Part shown: piece by piece, positions 55,926 through 64,000 of the stretch
How the letters are laid out: the number at the start of each line of letters is the position of its first letter
Position numbering within the stretch: the first letter of the stretch is position 1
DNA from: Chryseobacterium luquanense
GTDB lineage: Bacteria > Bacteroidota > Bacteroidia > Flavobacteriales > Weeksellaceae
Assembly (NCBI RefSeq): GCF_026460945.1
Contig: NZ_JAOVZV010000001.1
Coordinates: 682,001-746,000 of the forward strand
Direction: 5' to 3'
DNA: 64,000 nt
The notes under the pieces: generated by a model
What the model saw: only the letters and a program-made list of their open reading frames with translations
The model's database searches: none
Told to the model about the DNA's origin: nothing
Translations under genes and position numbers: made by a program

Positions 55926-56852
55926 TTAGAAAATTTTAAACTCATTACTTCCCTCCGGTATATAGAGTATTATAAATCTACCCGAAGAGCTTTTTTCAGT
56001 ATAGCCTTCTTCCATATAATTAATTCGAATAATAGAAGATTTATCGTTTTTGTTTCGTAAAGTAACCAAACGATTATTACAGTAAAAATTGATCTCGTAA
56101 TTTTCAATGGGATCCATTTCCCTATCCTTTAAACTAAAATCATACATTTCACTAGTAGGACCAGTAGCCATATTTTCCTTTTTTGTGAAATAATTATAAT
56201 TCCAATTTTTCAACAGCGAATTTTTGCTTTCTTTAATAAATTCTACCGGTTTTTTGAAAATATCGTAACTCAATTGTTTGTATTTATCTAACACCTTTTT
56301 TTCTATATCGGGTACTTTAGACAGGTCTTTGGCTGTAGCGATATCTTTACTGAAATCCCATGGAACATCTGCCCGAAAACTGCCTTTAATAATATATTTA
56401 GGTAATTTCTGATCGCCTAATGCTTCAGGTAAATCAAATTCCTGTTTCATTTCGTATTGCTGCATGGAAATATCTCTTCCTGCTGCATAAATCAGTTTAA
56501 TATTAACATGGGCTTTATCGCTTATAGTTTGCTGGTTGCTTTTAGGATATACTTCAATAGTAACCTCTTGTTCACCGGATTCAGGAATTCTTGTATTAAT
56601 AGGTAAAAGCTGGCTTTCAGCTTCATCTTCGAAAAATGTATACGCTAATGGTATATCATTGATCCGAATTAAAACTCTGCAATCCTGCTTATTGATTTGC
56701 AGGGTATAAAAAGGAGTAGGCTTCGGAAAATTAATTTCGTTGGTTATTTGCTTATAATAGTCATTCATTTCTTTTGCATTTTCTTTTGGTGATTGGGCAC
56801 AGCCATTAGTTATGCCTAAAATTAAAATTAGGGTTAGTAAAAGTTTATACAT
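55926..56852 (-). CDS. Candidate periplasmic immunity lipoprotein, copy 1
   Basis: A 308-residue lipoprotein: signal MYKLLLTLILILGITNGC with the lipoprotein cysteine at 18, then AQSPKENAKEMNDYYKQ. No enzyme motif is visible; the protein is mixed alpha/beta with many lysines. Start chosen at ATG 56852, eight bases after the stop of the 960-residue gene; an earlier ATG (56873) would overlap that gene but keeps frame. It is followed one base later by a near-identical copy. Lipoproteins in this position in toxin operons often protect the periplasm against the neighbouring effector, which is inference here. Confidence 0.8.
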   Translation of the reverse strand: MYKLLLTLILILGITNGCAQSPKENAKEMNDYYKQITNEINFPKPTPFYTLQINKQDCRVLIRINDIPLAYTFFEDEAESQLLPINTRIPESGEQEVTIEVYPKSNQQTISDKAHVNIKLIYAAGRDISMQQYEMKQEFDLPEALGDQKLPKYIIKGSFRADVPWDFSKDIATAKDLSKVPDIEKKVLDKYKQLSYDIFKKPVEFIKESKNSLLKNWNYNYFTKKENMATGPTSEMYDFSLKDREMDPIENYEINFYCNNRLVTLRNKNDKSSIIRINYMEEGYTEKSSSGRFIILYIPEGSNEFKIF

Positions 56853-56859
56853 TCTGTTT

Positions 56860-59742
56860 TTATTTGAATTCATGTGAGAATTTTTTAAAATCATCAATAC
56901 GGTCTATCAACGGCATTTTTCCCTTTGGAGTTGGTGGTTTACCTTTTCTATCACCTTCACCATTAAGTTCCAATTTCCCCACTACTTCTAATGTAACTCC
57001 TGTAAAAGAGATAGAGCCTTCAATGGTTGTATATTTGGTATTTTCTTTATAGCTTGCTTTAAACTCAAGCCCTGCTTCGCCTTTCCCGGAAAGTTCTGCT
57101 CCTACACCTGCTACCGTAGAACGATCGCCTACACCATCATTAAAAATAATTTTTTTAACATAGGCCTCGATTTTTAAACCCAATTCCGCTCCTATTCCTA
57201 AGGTCACTTTAGGTTCTAAAGTATTATTGGAAGAATTGGCAAAATCCATACTGAGCTTTAGATCAACCTGTCCAAAGGCATATGCATTAAACCAAAGTTT
57301 GGCACTTACATCTAATGGTGTAAATGCAGTAATAACCAATTCGCTCAGATCCTTTATTGCATCTATAGCAAGAAGTATCTGCCCAACATAGGGAATGTAA
57401 TGAGCTGCTGCAATCAAATCTAATCCCCCTTTCCCTTTGAAAAGGGGTCTTAAAGCAATATCAATACCTCCTATCACCTTTACATCTTTTTCGCTTACCG
57501 GAACACCAAAGTGCCAATTGCCTCCGACATGTAATGACGGTAAACTAAAATCTATGAAGACAGCAGAAACTGCCTTAACACCTACTTTAGCAACCATTGT
57601 TTTTGCCATATCACCAGCTCCATTTACTACACTATTTTTATGGGAAATTTTATCTAAAGTATTCTTTACAGTACTGAGAGCACCTAAATATTGTGATAAT
57701 TTTTGCTCAAGTCCTACACTCAAATCTGTTACTTCTCCCTTCAAAGCAGATTTAACATGTAATTCTACTTTATAATCTATTAAATTAGGATTTTTGCTTT
57801 TATAAGCACCAGCTTTCTTTTTGTCAATATCGCTTAGCTGTGGACTAAATCTCATTTCTCCGGCTTCATAAACGGCAGATTCTGTAGGTACTATAAGCAC
57901 AAAAACCTCCCACTTTATATCTGGAAAAACTCTTATTTTCGCAAGTTGGTTAGGATATCTACAAGTTGATACCGGTACAAAATAAATTTGTGCAAACTCT
58001 TTGTAAAGGAAAAAATACCTGAATGCCCAAAGTTTATCTGCAGCAGCATCTAATAAACTTCTTTTGTCATAGCCCAAATACGAAGCAAGTTGGGTGTCAA
58101 AAGTTTTAATATATGTGTAATTAAGCTTATTAATGGTGAAAACCCCTGATTCATCTAAACTGTAATTTGTCCCCTCGATCCAATTTTGAACATCAGCAAA
58201 ATGAACTTCGGATGCTATTACCGGATCGAAATCTTGAGTTGGAGATGTTTGTGATTCATCGATTTTATATTTGTATTCTCCACCATCTTGATGTTTTCCC
58301 TCGTAGTTATTTTCTTTTTTCGGAATTTGAGGACGGGGACCTATTTGTATAGGCTCCATTCTTTTATGATCAACATAAAGCTCGTCTACTTCTGAAGCAT
58401 AATTTTTTTGCTCTGGCAAATCAGGTTTTTTTGGTAATAGTGAACTATAAACATGTTTTGTAGGGAATACGTTATGAATATCACCGTGATTTCCTTTCTT
58501 TAAAAGAACACTTTGGCATCCAGCTTTATTTTTTAAGCCTTTTGCAATGATTTTTATTTCTTTATCTGAGACATGGCCTAATATTATATCATAAAAATTT
58601 TCAGTTTTATCTCCACCTGATTGCAATTTGTCTTCGTTAAAAATCTCAACAGGATCTTTTCCTTTTTCAACAATCTCAATGCTTGAATACCCACAAGGAT
58701 CATATTCTTTTATCGTATAATTAATATCTCCAATGTATTGTATCATATGAGTGATTTCAGCTTGATTAAGGAGAAAAATCTCATAAATGGACTTTTTTAC
58801 TAAAAAGAAATTTTGTGTAAGATATGTTATATTATGTTCATCATTTCCCGAATTACCCATAATTGAATAATTCTTTTTAGCAATGTTGAATGCGTAGTAT
58901 TTATTATCTCCTATCTGAAGAATACGAACTTCTAATGAATATTTTTTTGGTTCTTTCCCATAATGATAGTTCTCTCTCCATTCCTCTTTTATGGTAAAAA
59001 AAATTCTAAAATCATTATTGAGGTTGTCTTCACCAGTTAATTTAACATATTTTGAAAGAGATTCTGTTAAAAAAGGATCTTTTTCTAAAATATTTCCTTC
59101 ACCATCACATAAATAAAGCTCTATATTATAATCCTTTGGATTTGCATTAGGATCAAGTTTACTAATTCCAAAACGATGTAATGAAACTTGCACATATATT
59201 TGTGTATCATATTGAGATAAGCCATCACTTATTTCATTATCCTGCAGTGTAATTTCTTTTGATGGTGCTTCAAAAAATGCATATCTAAGATATTTATCTA
59301 CATACGTAATAATGGAAAAATGGAGGCCATCATTAGGAATTTGATTAAAAACTTCAACTCTATATGCAGTTCCTAACCATAAGTTAGTTGATTCATTAAA
59401 AAAAAATGAAATCGAATTTCCTAATTTATATTGATTCCCAATACCCAAATAAGGAATACTGGTTTCACCTCTACTATGATTAAAAGTTCCCCACTCATTA
59501 TATAACTCGCCTTTTTTCTTTTTAAGAGCTGTGTCAAAAAATGAATTCATGATATAAGTCCATTTTGCATCGGCAATCAGAGAAGACAAATTGATATTTT
59601 TTGTATCAAAATACTTTTTATCTGGTGTAAGATAGAACTCATAATTTTTCCTTCGTTCAATATAAATGACGTCACCTATTTTTATATCCCTATCATAGAT
59701 ATCATTTATTTTTAAACCACAACTAATAATTCCTTTTTCCAT
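56860..59742 (-). CDS. Large candidate effector protein behind PAAR-like gene
   Basis: A 960-residue protein with no signal peptide. The N-terminal two thirds are beta-rich (DFRIFFTIKEEWRENYHYG, KYSLEVRILQIGDNKYYAFN) with a Pro/Lys-rich hinge near 440-520. The last 220 residues (from about 738, HVGGNWHFGVPVSEKDVKVI) hold a hydrophobic stretch 775-808 (DLIAAAHYIPYVGQILLAID, then LVITAF) and then alternating amphipathic strands (VTLGIGAELGLKIEAYV, VAGVGAELSGKGEAGLEF). The end resembles a membrane-inserting beta domain. It starts 2 bases after the PAAR-like stop. I read it as cargo of a contractile injection system; no catalytic motif recognised. Confidence 0.75.
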   Translation of the reverse strand: MEKGIISCGLKINDIYDRDIKIGDVIYIERRKNYEFYLTPDKKYFDTKNINLSSLIADAKWTYIMNSFFDTALKKKKGELYNEWGTFNHSRGETSIPYLGIGNQYKLGNSISFFFNESTNLWLGTAYRVEVFNQIPNDGLHFSIITYVDKYLRYAFFEAPSKEITLQDNEISDGLSQYDTQIYVQVSLHRFGISKLDPNANPKDYNIELYLCDGEGNILEKDPFLTESLSKYVKLTGEDNLNNDFRIFFTIKEEWRENYHYGKEPKKYSLEVRILQIGDNKYYAFNIAKKNYSIMGNSGNDEHNITYLTQNFFLVKKSIYEIFLLNQAEITHMIQYIGDINYTIKEYDPCGYSSIEIVEKGKDPVEIFNEDKLQSGGDKTENFYDIILGHVSDKEIKIIAKGLKNKAGCQSVLLKKGNHGDIHNVFPTKHVYSSLLPKKPDLPEQKNYASEVDELYVDHKRMEPIQIGPRPQIPKKENNYEGKHQDGGEYKYKIDESQTSPTQDFDPVIASEVHFADVQNWIEGTNYSLDESGVFTINKLNYTYIKTFDTQLASYLGYDKRSLLDAAADKLWAFRYFFLYKEFAQIYFVPVSTCRYPNQLAKIRVFPDIKWEVFVLIVPTESAVYEAGEMRFSPQLSDIDKKKAGAYKSKNPNLIDYKVELHVKSALKGEVTDLSVGLEQKLSQYLGALSTVKNTLDKISHKNSVVNGAGDMAKTMVAKVGVKAVSAVFIDFSLPSLHVGGNWHFGVPVSEKDVKVIGGIDIALRPLFKGKGGLDLIAAAHYIPYVGQILLAIDAIKDLSELVITAFTPLDVSAKLWFNAYAFGQVDLKLSMDFANSSNNTLEPKVTLGIGAELGLKIEAYVKKIIFNDGVGDRSTVAGVGAELSGKGEAGLEFKASYKENTKYTTIEGSISFTGVTLEVVGKLELNGEGDRKGKPPTPKGKMPLIDRIDDFKKFSHEFK

Positions 59743-59744
59743 AA

Positions 59745-60221
59745 CTATTTAGCATTTAAAAATTCATAGGGATCTTTTTTTTCAAAATCTTTCATGTTTA
59801 CAACAGGCATGATATGAGACAACAAGTCCTCATCAGCATTCTCAAAATTCCGAGATGTTGGTTGTGCTATTTGTCCGCTCATTAAGATTTCAACACATTG
59901 TGGTCCACCCACCGCACAGGTTGCTTTACTGTCCTCCAAAAGAACATATCCTCCTGGTGGGTCATATTTTTCCTTTTCATAATATCCATCCCACTTAGTA
60001 ATACTGGGAACACATGGATTATTATTCATTTTCGCACATGATCCAAATGTCTTCTTCTCGAATGGGAGTCCAATATCTTTGTTCGTTGCAATCAATTTTT
60101 TCGATCCTTCCGGATCATTTGCATACCATTTTTTGTGGGTAAGAACTACCAATTTATCGGGAGTTGTTCCAAATTTGCATTTGCATAATGCACCATGAAC
60201 TACTTTTTCTTTTAATGCCAT
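59745..60221 (-). CDS. PAAR-like protein (DUF4280)
   Basis: A 158-residue protein with the DUF4280/PAAR-like pattern: VVHGALCKCKFGTTPDKLVV, KKLIATNKDIGLPFEKKTFG, MNNNPCVPSITKWDGYYEKE and LLEDSKATCAVGGPQCVEIL. The repeated Gly-Cys turns build the small cone that caps the spike of type VI secretion and related injection systems, and members usually sit directly upstream of their cargo. No further domain is fused; the short tail may bind the next gene's product. The gene follows 36 bases behind a 334-residue unknown. No other secretion components are in the window. Confidence 0.9.
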   Translation of the reverse strand: MALKEKVVHGALCKCKFGTTPDKLVVLTHKKWYANDPEGSKKLIATNKDIGLPFEKKTFGSCAKMNNNPCVPSITKWDGYYEKEKYDPPGGYVLLEDSKATCAVGGPQCVEILMSGQIAQPTSRNFENADEDLLSHIMPVVNMKDFEKKDPYEFLNAK

Positions 60222-60257
60222 GAGAATTGTGTTTTTTTGATTTGATTCAAGAGTGTG

Positions 60258-61262
60258 TTATCCTCCTAATATGTCATATATAAAATCCATAAAAGTTTTT
60301 TTCTTTTTTGGAGGTTTAAATTGACTTTTATTCTCATTACCTGTTACCTCAAACATACCTTTTGGTTTACTTGGTTCTATTTTATTATCATCGGTATTTA
60401 TTTGGTATTGGGTAAATTGTATTTTTTTAACAATTGTTTCCACACCGTTTTTATCTTTCGATAAAACCTCAAAATAAGCACGGGTATCCATAGGAAAAAA
60501 ATAGTAAAAATCTAAATCAAAGTAAACTCTTAGCCTCATCAAATATTTTAATGCAGAGTCTGAATTTTCAGGAATGAAATGATCAATGGCATTTACTTCA
60601 TCAGATATAAAATCTACCAATATAGAATCGTTATCAGTAATTTCAGTACGCAAGGTCTGGACACCTGTAAATTCAATTGGATGTTGATACGGCAAAATTG
60701 CGAGAAACAAATTTGTTTTGAAACTAAGATTTTCAGGATATGATAAATGTTTGGGGTGGAACAACAGATTCCAAAACATATCATATTGCATAGATTTTTC
60801 AAAATATATCTTGTTAGAAATTTTCTTGTCTACAGAAGTAATAAATGATTCTATGGCATTGCCAGAATATTTGTTTTTTATTGCAGATTTATTTCTTTCC
60901 CATCTATTTAAAATTTGATTATGATTGGTAATTCCCTTATAGGGTATTCCTGATTTATTAATATGAGTTTGAGCAGGATAAATTGTTTTGCTTATCAAAC
61001 TGCTTATGGTTTCACTTACTGAATCAGGTTCGTGCCGATTAAAAAAAATATTTTCTTTCTGAACGTCGACAAGCCATCCCTCAGAATGTTTGTTAATGTA
61101 AACGGTACTATTGTAATCTACTCTTTTATAGGGTTTATCTTCCATGTGATTATAATACTTTACAGATACTCCATACGTTCGTTCGTTCAAACCATTAAGG
61201 TCTAAAAATAATGTGTTATTTTTTTGTAGTTTAATCAATTTAGGAGCATCAAACTCTTTCAT
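60258..61262 (-). CDS. Unknown protein of PAAR/effector operon
   Basis: A 334-residue soluble protein without signal peptide or membrane segment. It has a beta-rich start (NTLFLDLNGLNERTYGVSVK), a helical middle (NQILNRWERNKSAIKNKYSG, ESFITSVDKKISNKIYFEKS) and a lysine/proline-rich C-terminus (PPKKKKTFMDFIYDILGG). I do not recognise the family. It lies between a lipoprotein gene and the PAAR-like gene on the same strand. Adaptor, chaperone or effector are all possible; none is shown. Confidence 0.7.
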   Translation of the reverse strand: MKEFDAPKLIKLQKNNTLFLDLNGLNERTYGVSVKYYNHMEDKPYKRVDYNSTVYINKHSEGWLVDVQKENIFFNRHEPDSVSETISSLISKTIYPAQTHINKSGIPYKGITNHNQILNRWERNKSAIKNKYSGNAIESFITSVDKKISNKIYFEKSMQYDMFWNLLFHPKHLSYPENLSFKTNLFLAILPYQHPIEFTGVQTLRTEITDNDSILVDFISDEVNAIDHFIPENSDSALKYLMRLRVYFDLDFYYFFPMDTRAYFEVLSKDKNGVETIVKKIQFTQYQINTDDNKIEPSKPKGMFEVTGNENKSQFKPPKKKKTFMDFIYDILGG

Positions 61263-61373
61263 ATATTTTAATTATTTAAAAAAATCAACTATATCTATAT
61301 TTTGAGTTTCAAAGTGTTTTTAAAATCGATAGTAAAAGTTATACTAGATACTTTCTATATATGATTTTATTAA

Positions 61374-62477
61374 TCATTTTACAAATTCGCCAACCATTAC
61401 ACGTCCGCCACTTTCCGGAGAATCAAAATGCCAGAAGATACCTTCTGTTACCAAAAATTCATCCTTATAAAATCCAAAAACATTTTGAAGAATCGTAAAA
61501 TCTGTTACATGATGTACTTTCCAGGTTTTGCCATAGTCATAAGAATAATGGATCTCTGGTTTTGCTCCTAGTTTACGGTAATCACAGACAAAGTTTTTGT
61601 AACGGTAAAAATATTTGTTTTCTGGAGTCTTTGTATACAAAGGATTTTCGTTGATGTCATAAATATCATATTGAAATTTATCGCCGTCATCAAATATTTT
61701 ATTTTGTAAAGTCAATTGATTATCTATATAGAAAAAATAATCATACTTATTTTTAAGCTTATTGAGTAGTTTGTCCTCTTGTGTGATTGCATTGTACTCT
61801 CGGATTTCATTGTCTTTTTTGTAAACTATTCTGCCATTGCCTGTGTAAAAAAAATAATCTCCAATTTTATTGGTAGGTATTTTATATTCTTCTTTTCGAT
61901 TGAGAAGATTAACGATCGTAAACGTACCGTAGTTTTCGAGCACAATATATTTCCCATCAAAATCACTATAATAATAGTCAGAAAGATTTGCTGGTCTTAC
62001 ATATTCATCTACTTTTTGTAGCTCAAAAGTCTTATTATTCAATAATAGTATTTTATAGTGTTTGACAGCTACACTATCCATTGTATATGCTTTTATCAGG
62101 GTATAATCACCTTTAGACTCCATATAATCCATATCTTTTTCTCCTATTATTATTTCCTGATAATTTTTCCCTCTGTCCTTGCTGGCAAATAAGACTGCAA
62201 TATCTCCTGTTTTTGTGGGGTCGAAAGAATTTTCATCTTTTGATCCTCCTAGTATAATTGTATTCTCATAGGGAATCTCTATTTTGGTTAAGCGAATTGC
62301 ACTACCGGGATTAAAAGATCCTCCATTCACTTTTACCTTATATAAATCAAAAAAATCATATTTTGCTGTCCATTTCATATTACTGTCTTTTCGTTGTTGT
62401 GAGCAGGCAGAGAGGGATGTTATAATGCATAATGCGCCTATTAAGAGTCTGCTTATTTTGTATCGTAGATTAGTCAT
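61374..62477 (-). CDS. Asp-box (BNR-like) lipoprotein
   Basis: A 367-residue lipoprotein (lipobox SLSACSQQ). The mature part reads like a beta-propeller, with Asp-box-type motifs S-x-D-x-G-x-x-(W/Y): ASKDRGKNYQE and YSYDYGKTWK. Repeated strand pairs carry Tyr and Asp (YYYSDFDGKYIVLENYG, YRYKNFVCDYRKLGAKP). No sialidase catalytic set is seen, so enzymatic activity is unlikely. Its start overlaps the stop of the 501-residue gene by eight bases (ATGACTAA), a sign of translational coupling; candidate immunity partner of that gene by position only. Confidence 0.75.
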   Translation of the reverse strand: MTNLRYKISRLLIGALCIITSLSACSQQRKDSNMKWTAKYDFFDLYKVKVNGGSFNPGSAIRLTKIEIPYENTIILGGSKDENSFDPTKTGDIAVLFASKDRGKNYQEIIIGEKDMDYMESKGDYTLIKAYTMDSVAVKHYKILLLNNKTFELQKVDEYVRPANLSDYYYSDFDGKYIVLENYGTFTIVNLLNRKEEYKIPTNKIGDYFFYTGNGRIVYKKDNEIREYNAITQEDKLLNKLKNKYDYFFYIDNQLTLQNKIFDDGDKFQYDIYDINENPLYTKTPENKYFYRYKNFVCDYRKLGAKPEIHYSYDYGKTWKVHHVTDFTILQNVFGFYKDEFLVTEGIFWHFDSPESGGRVMVGEFVK

Positions 62478-63975
62478 GTGTGATGCGGTTTTCTCGTATG
62501 AATTTTTCTATGTCGTCCAACAGCATAATATCTACCACTTCATCTTTTATTTTTCCCCCGGCTTCTTTGGCTACTTCCCAAGCATCCATCCAACCCGAAT
62601 TTTCCGGTTGGCTGTAATGTTCCATATTGGTTACAAGCAATTCTCTATAATCCATATTACCGGCTACAATGGCTGCCTGCATCCAGGTGCCGTATGCTCC
62701 TTCACCCATCCATTCTTTGAAATCCGGTGACAAAGATATCAATGCTAAATCTTTTAGTGGTAACTCAGACATTGCTTTTGGATTATAAACATCGGGATGC
62801 GTAGCAAAAGCAAATTCCTGAAAACGCTGATTGAAGAGTTCTATATTTTTATAGTATTTTTCTTTTTTTGATTCTTTTGCTTTTTCCTTACCGCCATTTC
62901 CCGCTGCAATAACTTCTTCTGTAGTCGGTTCAAAATTTTTGTTAAACGTACTTTCCATACTTTCTGTGATTTTGTCATAGATAGCCTCATATTGATATTT
63001 AATTAAACCAATTTCCATTAATTTTTGCAAATCAAATCTTGCTTTTGTTAACCAATTTTTTCCTTGGTCGGATAACTTTGGATTCAGCACATGTGTAAAT
63101 CTTACACAATATTTAAAACCATAGCTGTATCCTACCAAAGGTTTTCCGTCTACACCCAGCCTGTCTTCTGTTTTTATTCTTGCAACGGTCATCCCCACAG
63201 GGTTTTTCATTTCATTATTAAGGGCATAATAATCATAGAATTTCTCCGTATCTTCATTTATCTTTATCATCGGGCCATAGTAATAGTCAGGTGGTACATG
63301 CCCGCATTTCTCATGCCTGCGCATAAAGTCATTGTACCTATACTGATAAAATTCGCATCTGCCATAGCCAATACTTTCATAGCTTTGTATTACTTTTTTA
63401 TCGCAGGTTTTTACCAAAAGATAGTCTGGTTTTTCTTTTGGCAGAGGGATCTCGATATCTTCATGATAGGTGCAATTGAAGAATAATCTTACATCATCAT
63501 CTTTTTCTATTTCTTCCACTATCTCTAATCCCGGAGAAAGCAGAAGATCCAAAACGGCTTTATTTTTCTCAACTTTCATAGAAACAATACGGGCCTTATT
63601 GGATGCAATAACACTTATAGGATCATGAAACTTGTCTTCATCATAGTCATATAACTGGATACTGATTTCAGAATCAAATCCTGTTTTGGTATCTTTGTCC
63701 GGAATATTTTGCGTCTCTATATGGAAGTACACTTTTTGCCCTACATTTCCTTCTACTATTCTTTGTTTGCCTTCTAGATCTGATGACCACCAAGCGTCTT
63801 TAAAGTATTTGGTTTCTTTAGCTTCGTCTTTTTCAGGATTTCCAAAACTAGTTCCGTTTGCTGCTGTAAAATGGCTAAACTGTCCTGCATAAGCTTCAAA
63901 TTCATCAGTATAGACCGTCCAGCCTTTTTCTATCTCTGTGATATATTCACCTTTTGTAATCCGTACAATAGACAT
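62470..63975 (-). CDS. Unknown 501-residue protein, first visible gene of PAAR/effector operon
   Basis: A soluble 501-residue protein with no signal peptide. The N-terminal half is beta-rich (VGQKVYFHIETQNIPDKDTK, SEISIQLYDYDEDKFHD, an Ig-like pattern). The second half is helical and charged, with YKYCVRFTHVLNP-type (GFKYCVRFTHVLNPKLSDQG) and ATHPDVYNP, and a C-terminal end KFIRENRITHD. A Cys/His-rich patch (CDKKVIQSYESIGYGRCEFY; RRHEKCGHVP) could bind metal. Family not recognised. The Ig-like N-terminus plus alpha C-terminus suits a delivered effector; the lipoprotein gene overlaps its stop. The operon may begin beyond the window. Confidence 0.7.
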   Translation of the reverse strand: MSIVRITKGEYITEIEKGWTVYTDEFEAYAGQFSHFTAANGTSFGNPEKDEAKETKYFKDAWWSSDLEGKQRIVEGNVGQKVYFHIETQNIPDKDTKTGFDSEISIQLYDYDEDKFHDPISVIASNKARIVSMKVEKNKAVLDLLLSPGLEIVEEIEKDDDVRLFFNCTYHEDIEIPLPKEKPDYLLVKTCDKKVIQSYESIGYGRCEFYQYRYNDFMRRHEKCGHVPPDYYYGPMIKINEDTEKFYDYYALNNEMKNPVGMTVARIKTEDRLGVDGKPLVGYSYGFKYCVRFTHVLNPKLSDQGKNWLTKARFDLQKLMEIGLIKYQYEAIYDKITESMESTFNKNFEPTTEEVIAAGNGGKEKAKESKKEKYYKNIELFNQRFQEFAFATHPDVYNPKAMSELPLKDLALISLSPDFKEWMGEGAYGTWMQAAIVAGNMDYRELLVTNMEHYSQPENSGWMDAWEVAKEAGGKIKDEVVDIMLLDDIEKFIRENRITHD

Positions 63976-64000
63976 AATCAGTGCATTTTAGAGTTGTCTC

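Larger units (their letters stand above)
54784..56852. repeat. 931-bp tandem array, three copies (one truncated)
   Basis: The marker ttgggcacag occurs at 54931, 55862 and 56793, exactly 931 bases apart. The marker gattattaca lies at 55141 and 56072, again 931. Copies one and two are nearly identical over most of their length; the signal-peptide ends differ. Confidence 0.95.

Noticed and set aside
55924..55945. Starting the second lipoprotein at 55945
   Set aside because: That ATG lies inside the end of the previous gene; ATG 55924 follows the stop by one base and begins directly at the signal peptide, and the third copy has the same arrangement.
56860..59742. Calling the 960-aa protein an Rhs or polymorphic YD-repeat toxin
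   Set aside because: No YD repeats, no RHS core motif and no DPxGL-type cleavage site were seen.
1..64000. tRNA or rRNA genes
   Set aside because: No cloverleaf-like GTTCGA-type TpsiC arms with matching stems and no conserved rRNA words were noticed in the intergenic gaps; a tool-based scan would be needed to exclude a single tRNA.

Overview
The window is AT-rich chromosomal DNA from a member of the Bacteroidota, most likely class Flavobacteriia and close to Chryseobacterium (family Weeksellaceae). The evidence is: several proteins with type IX secretion (T9SS) sorting domains; the Bacteroidota -7 promoter box TAnnTTTG in front of several genes; a DNA polymerase III alpha subunit fused to an N-terminal proofreading exonuclease; a fused alpha/beta branched-chain/2-oxoacid dehydrogenase E1; and PAAR-like and lipoprotein families typical of this group. 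No tRNA, rRNA or CRISPR array was seen.

Layout. 0-3.2 kb: two tandem choice-of-anchor L surface proteins; the left one runs off the window, and the complete one ends in a T9SS type B domain. 3.3-7.3 kb: minus-strand housekeeping run with a DUF1003-like coiled-coil membrane protein, a TIGR02757 protein, RNase Z, RdgB and a CPBP protease. 7.5-10.5 kb: MFS transporter and release factor 3. 10.7-14.8 kb: a secreted reprolysin-like metalloprotease, a DUF4349 protein whose signal peptide is out of frame, and a small membrane-anchored protein. 14.8-21.2 kb: acyl-CoA dehydrogenase, acyl-CoA synthetase, the Nif3/zinc-ribbon-like pair and a potassium-channel-like protein. 21.4-27.5 kb: two paralogous T9SS type A proteins, one with a 405-bp tandem repeat. 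27.9-34.8 kb: DnaE and the E1 fusion. 34.9-42.6 kb: bestrophin, an Lrp regulator divergent from a methionine gamma-lyase-type enzyme, a glycosyltransferase, RNA and small-molecule methyltransferases, and a ZIP transporter. 42.7-53.4 kb: an outer-membrane barrel, a Gly/Trp/Tyr-rich lipoprotein, ProS, an OmpA-like protein, an Nramp transporter, GrpE/DnaJ and a GH43 enzyme. 53.4-54.3 kb: an acyltransferase.

54.7-64 kb is the accessory part. It is a tightly packed minus-strand operon: a 501-aa protein of unknown function, an Asp-box lipoprotein, a 334-aa unknown, a DUF4280 PAAR-like spike protein, a 960-aa candidate effector two bases after it, and then a tandem array with an exact 931-bp period that encodes near-identical lipoproteins. 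The third copy of the array is cut short next to an IS3-type transposase remnant. I read this as a cargo module of a contractile injection system (probably Bacteroidota type VI secretion), with the lipoproteins as candidate periplasmic immunity proteins. The secretion apparatus itself is not in the window, so the functional reading is inference.

Other points of interest are the single-base frameshift in the DUF4349 lipoprotein, a two-copy structured intergenic hairpin element, loss of all zinc ligands in the Nif3-linked zinc-ribbon protein, a degenerate PHP domain in the exonuclease-fused DnaE, and promoter boxes placed so close to the start codon that leaderless transcripts are likely.
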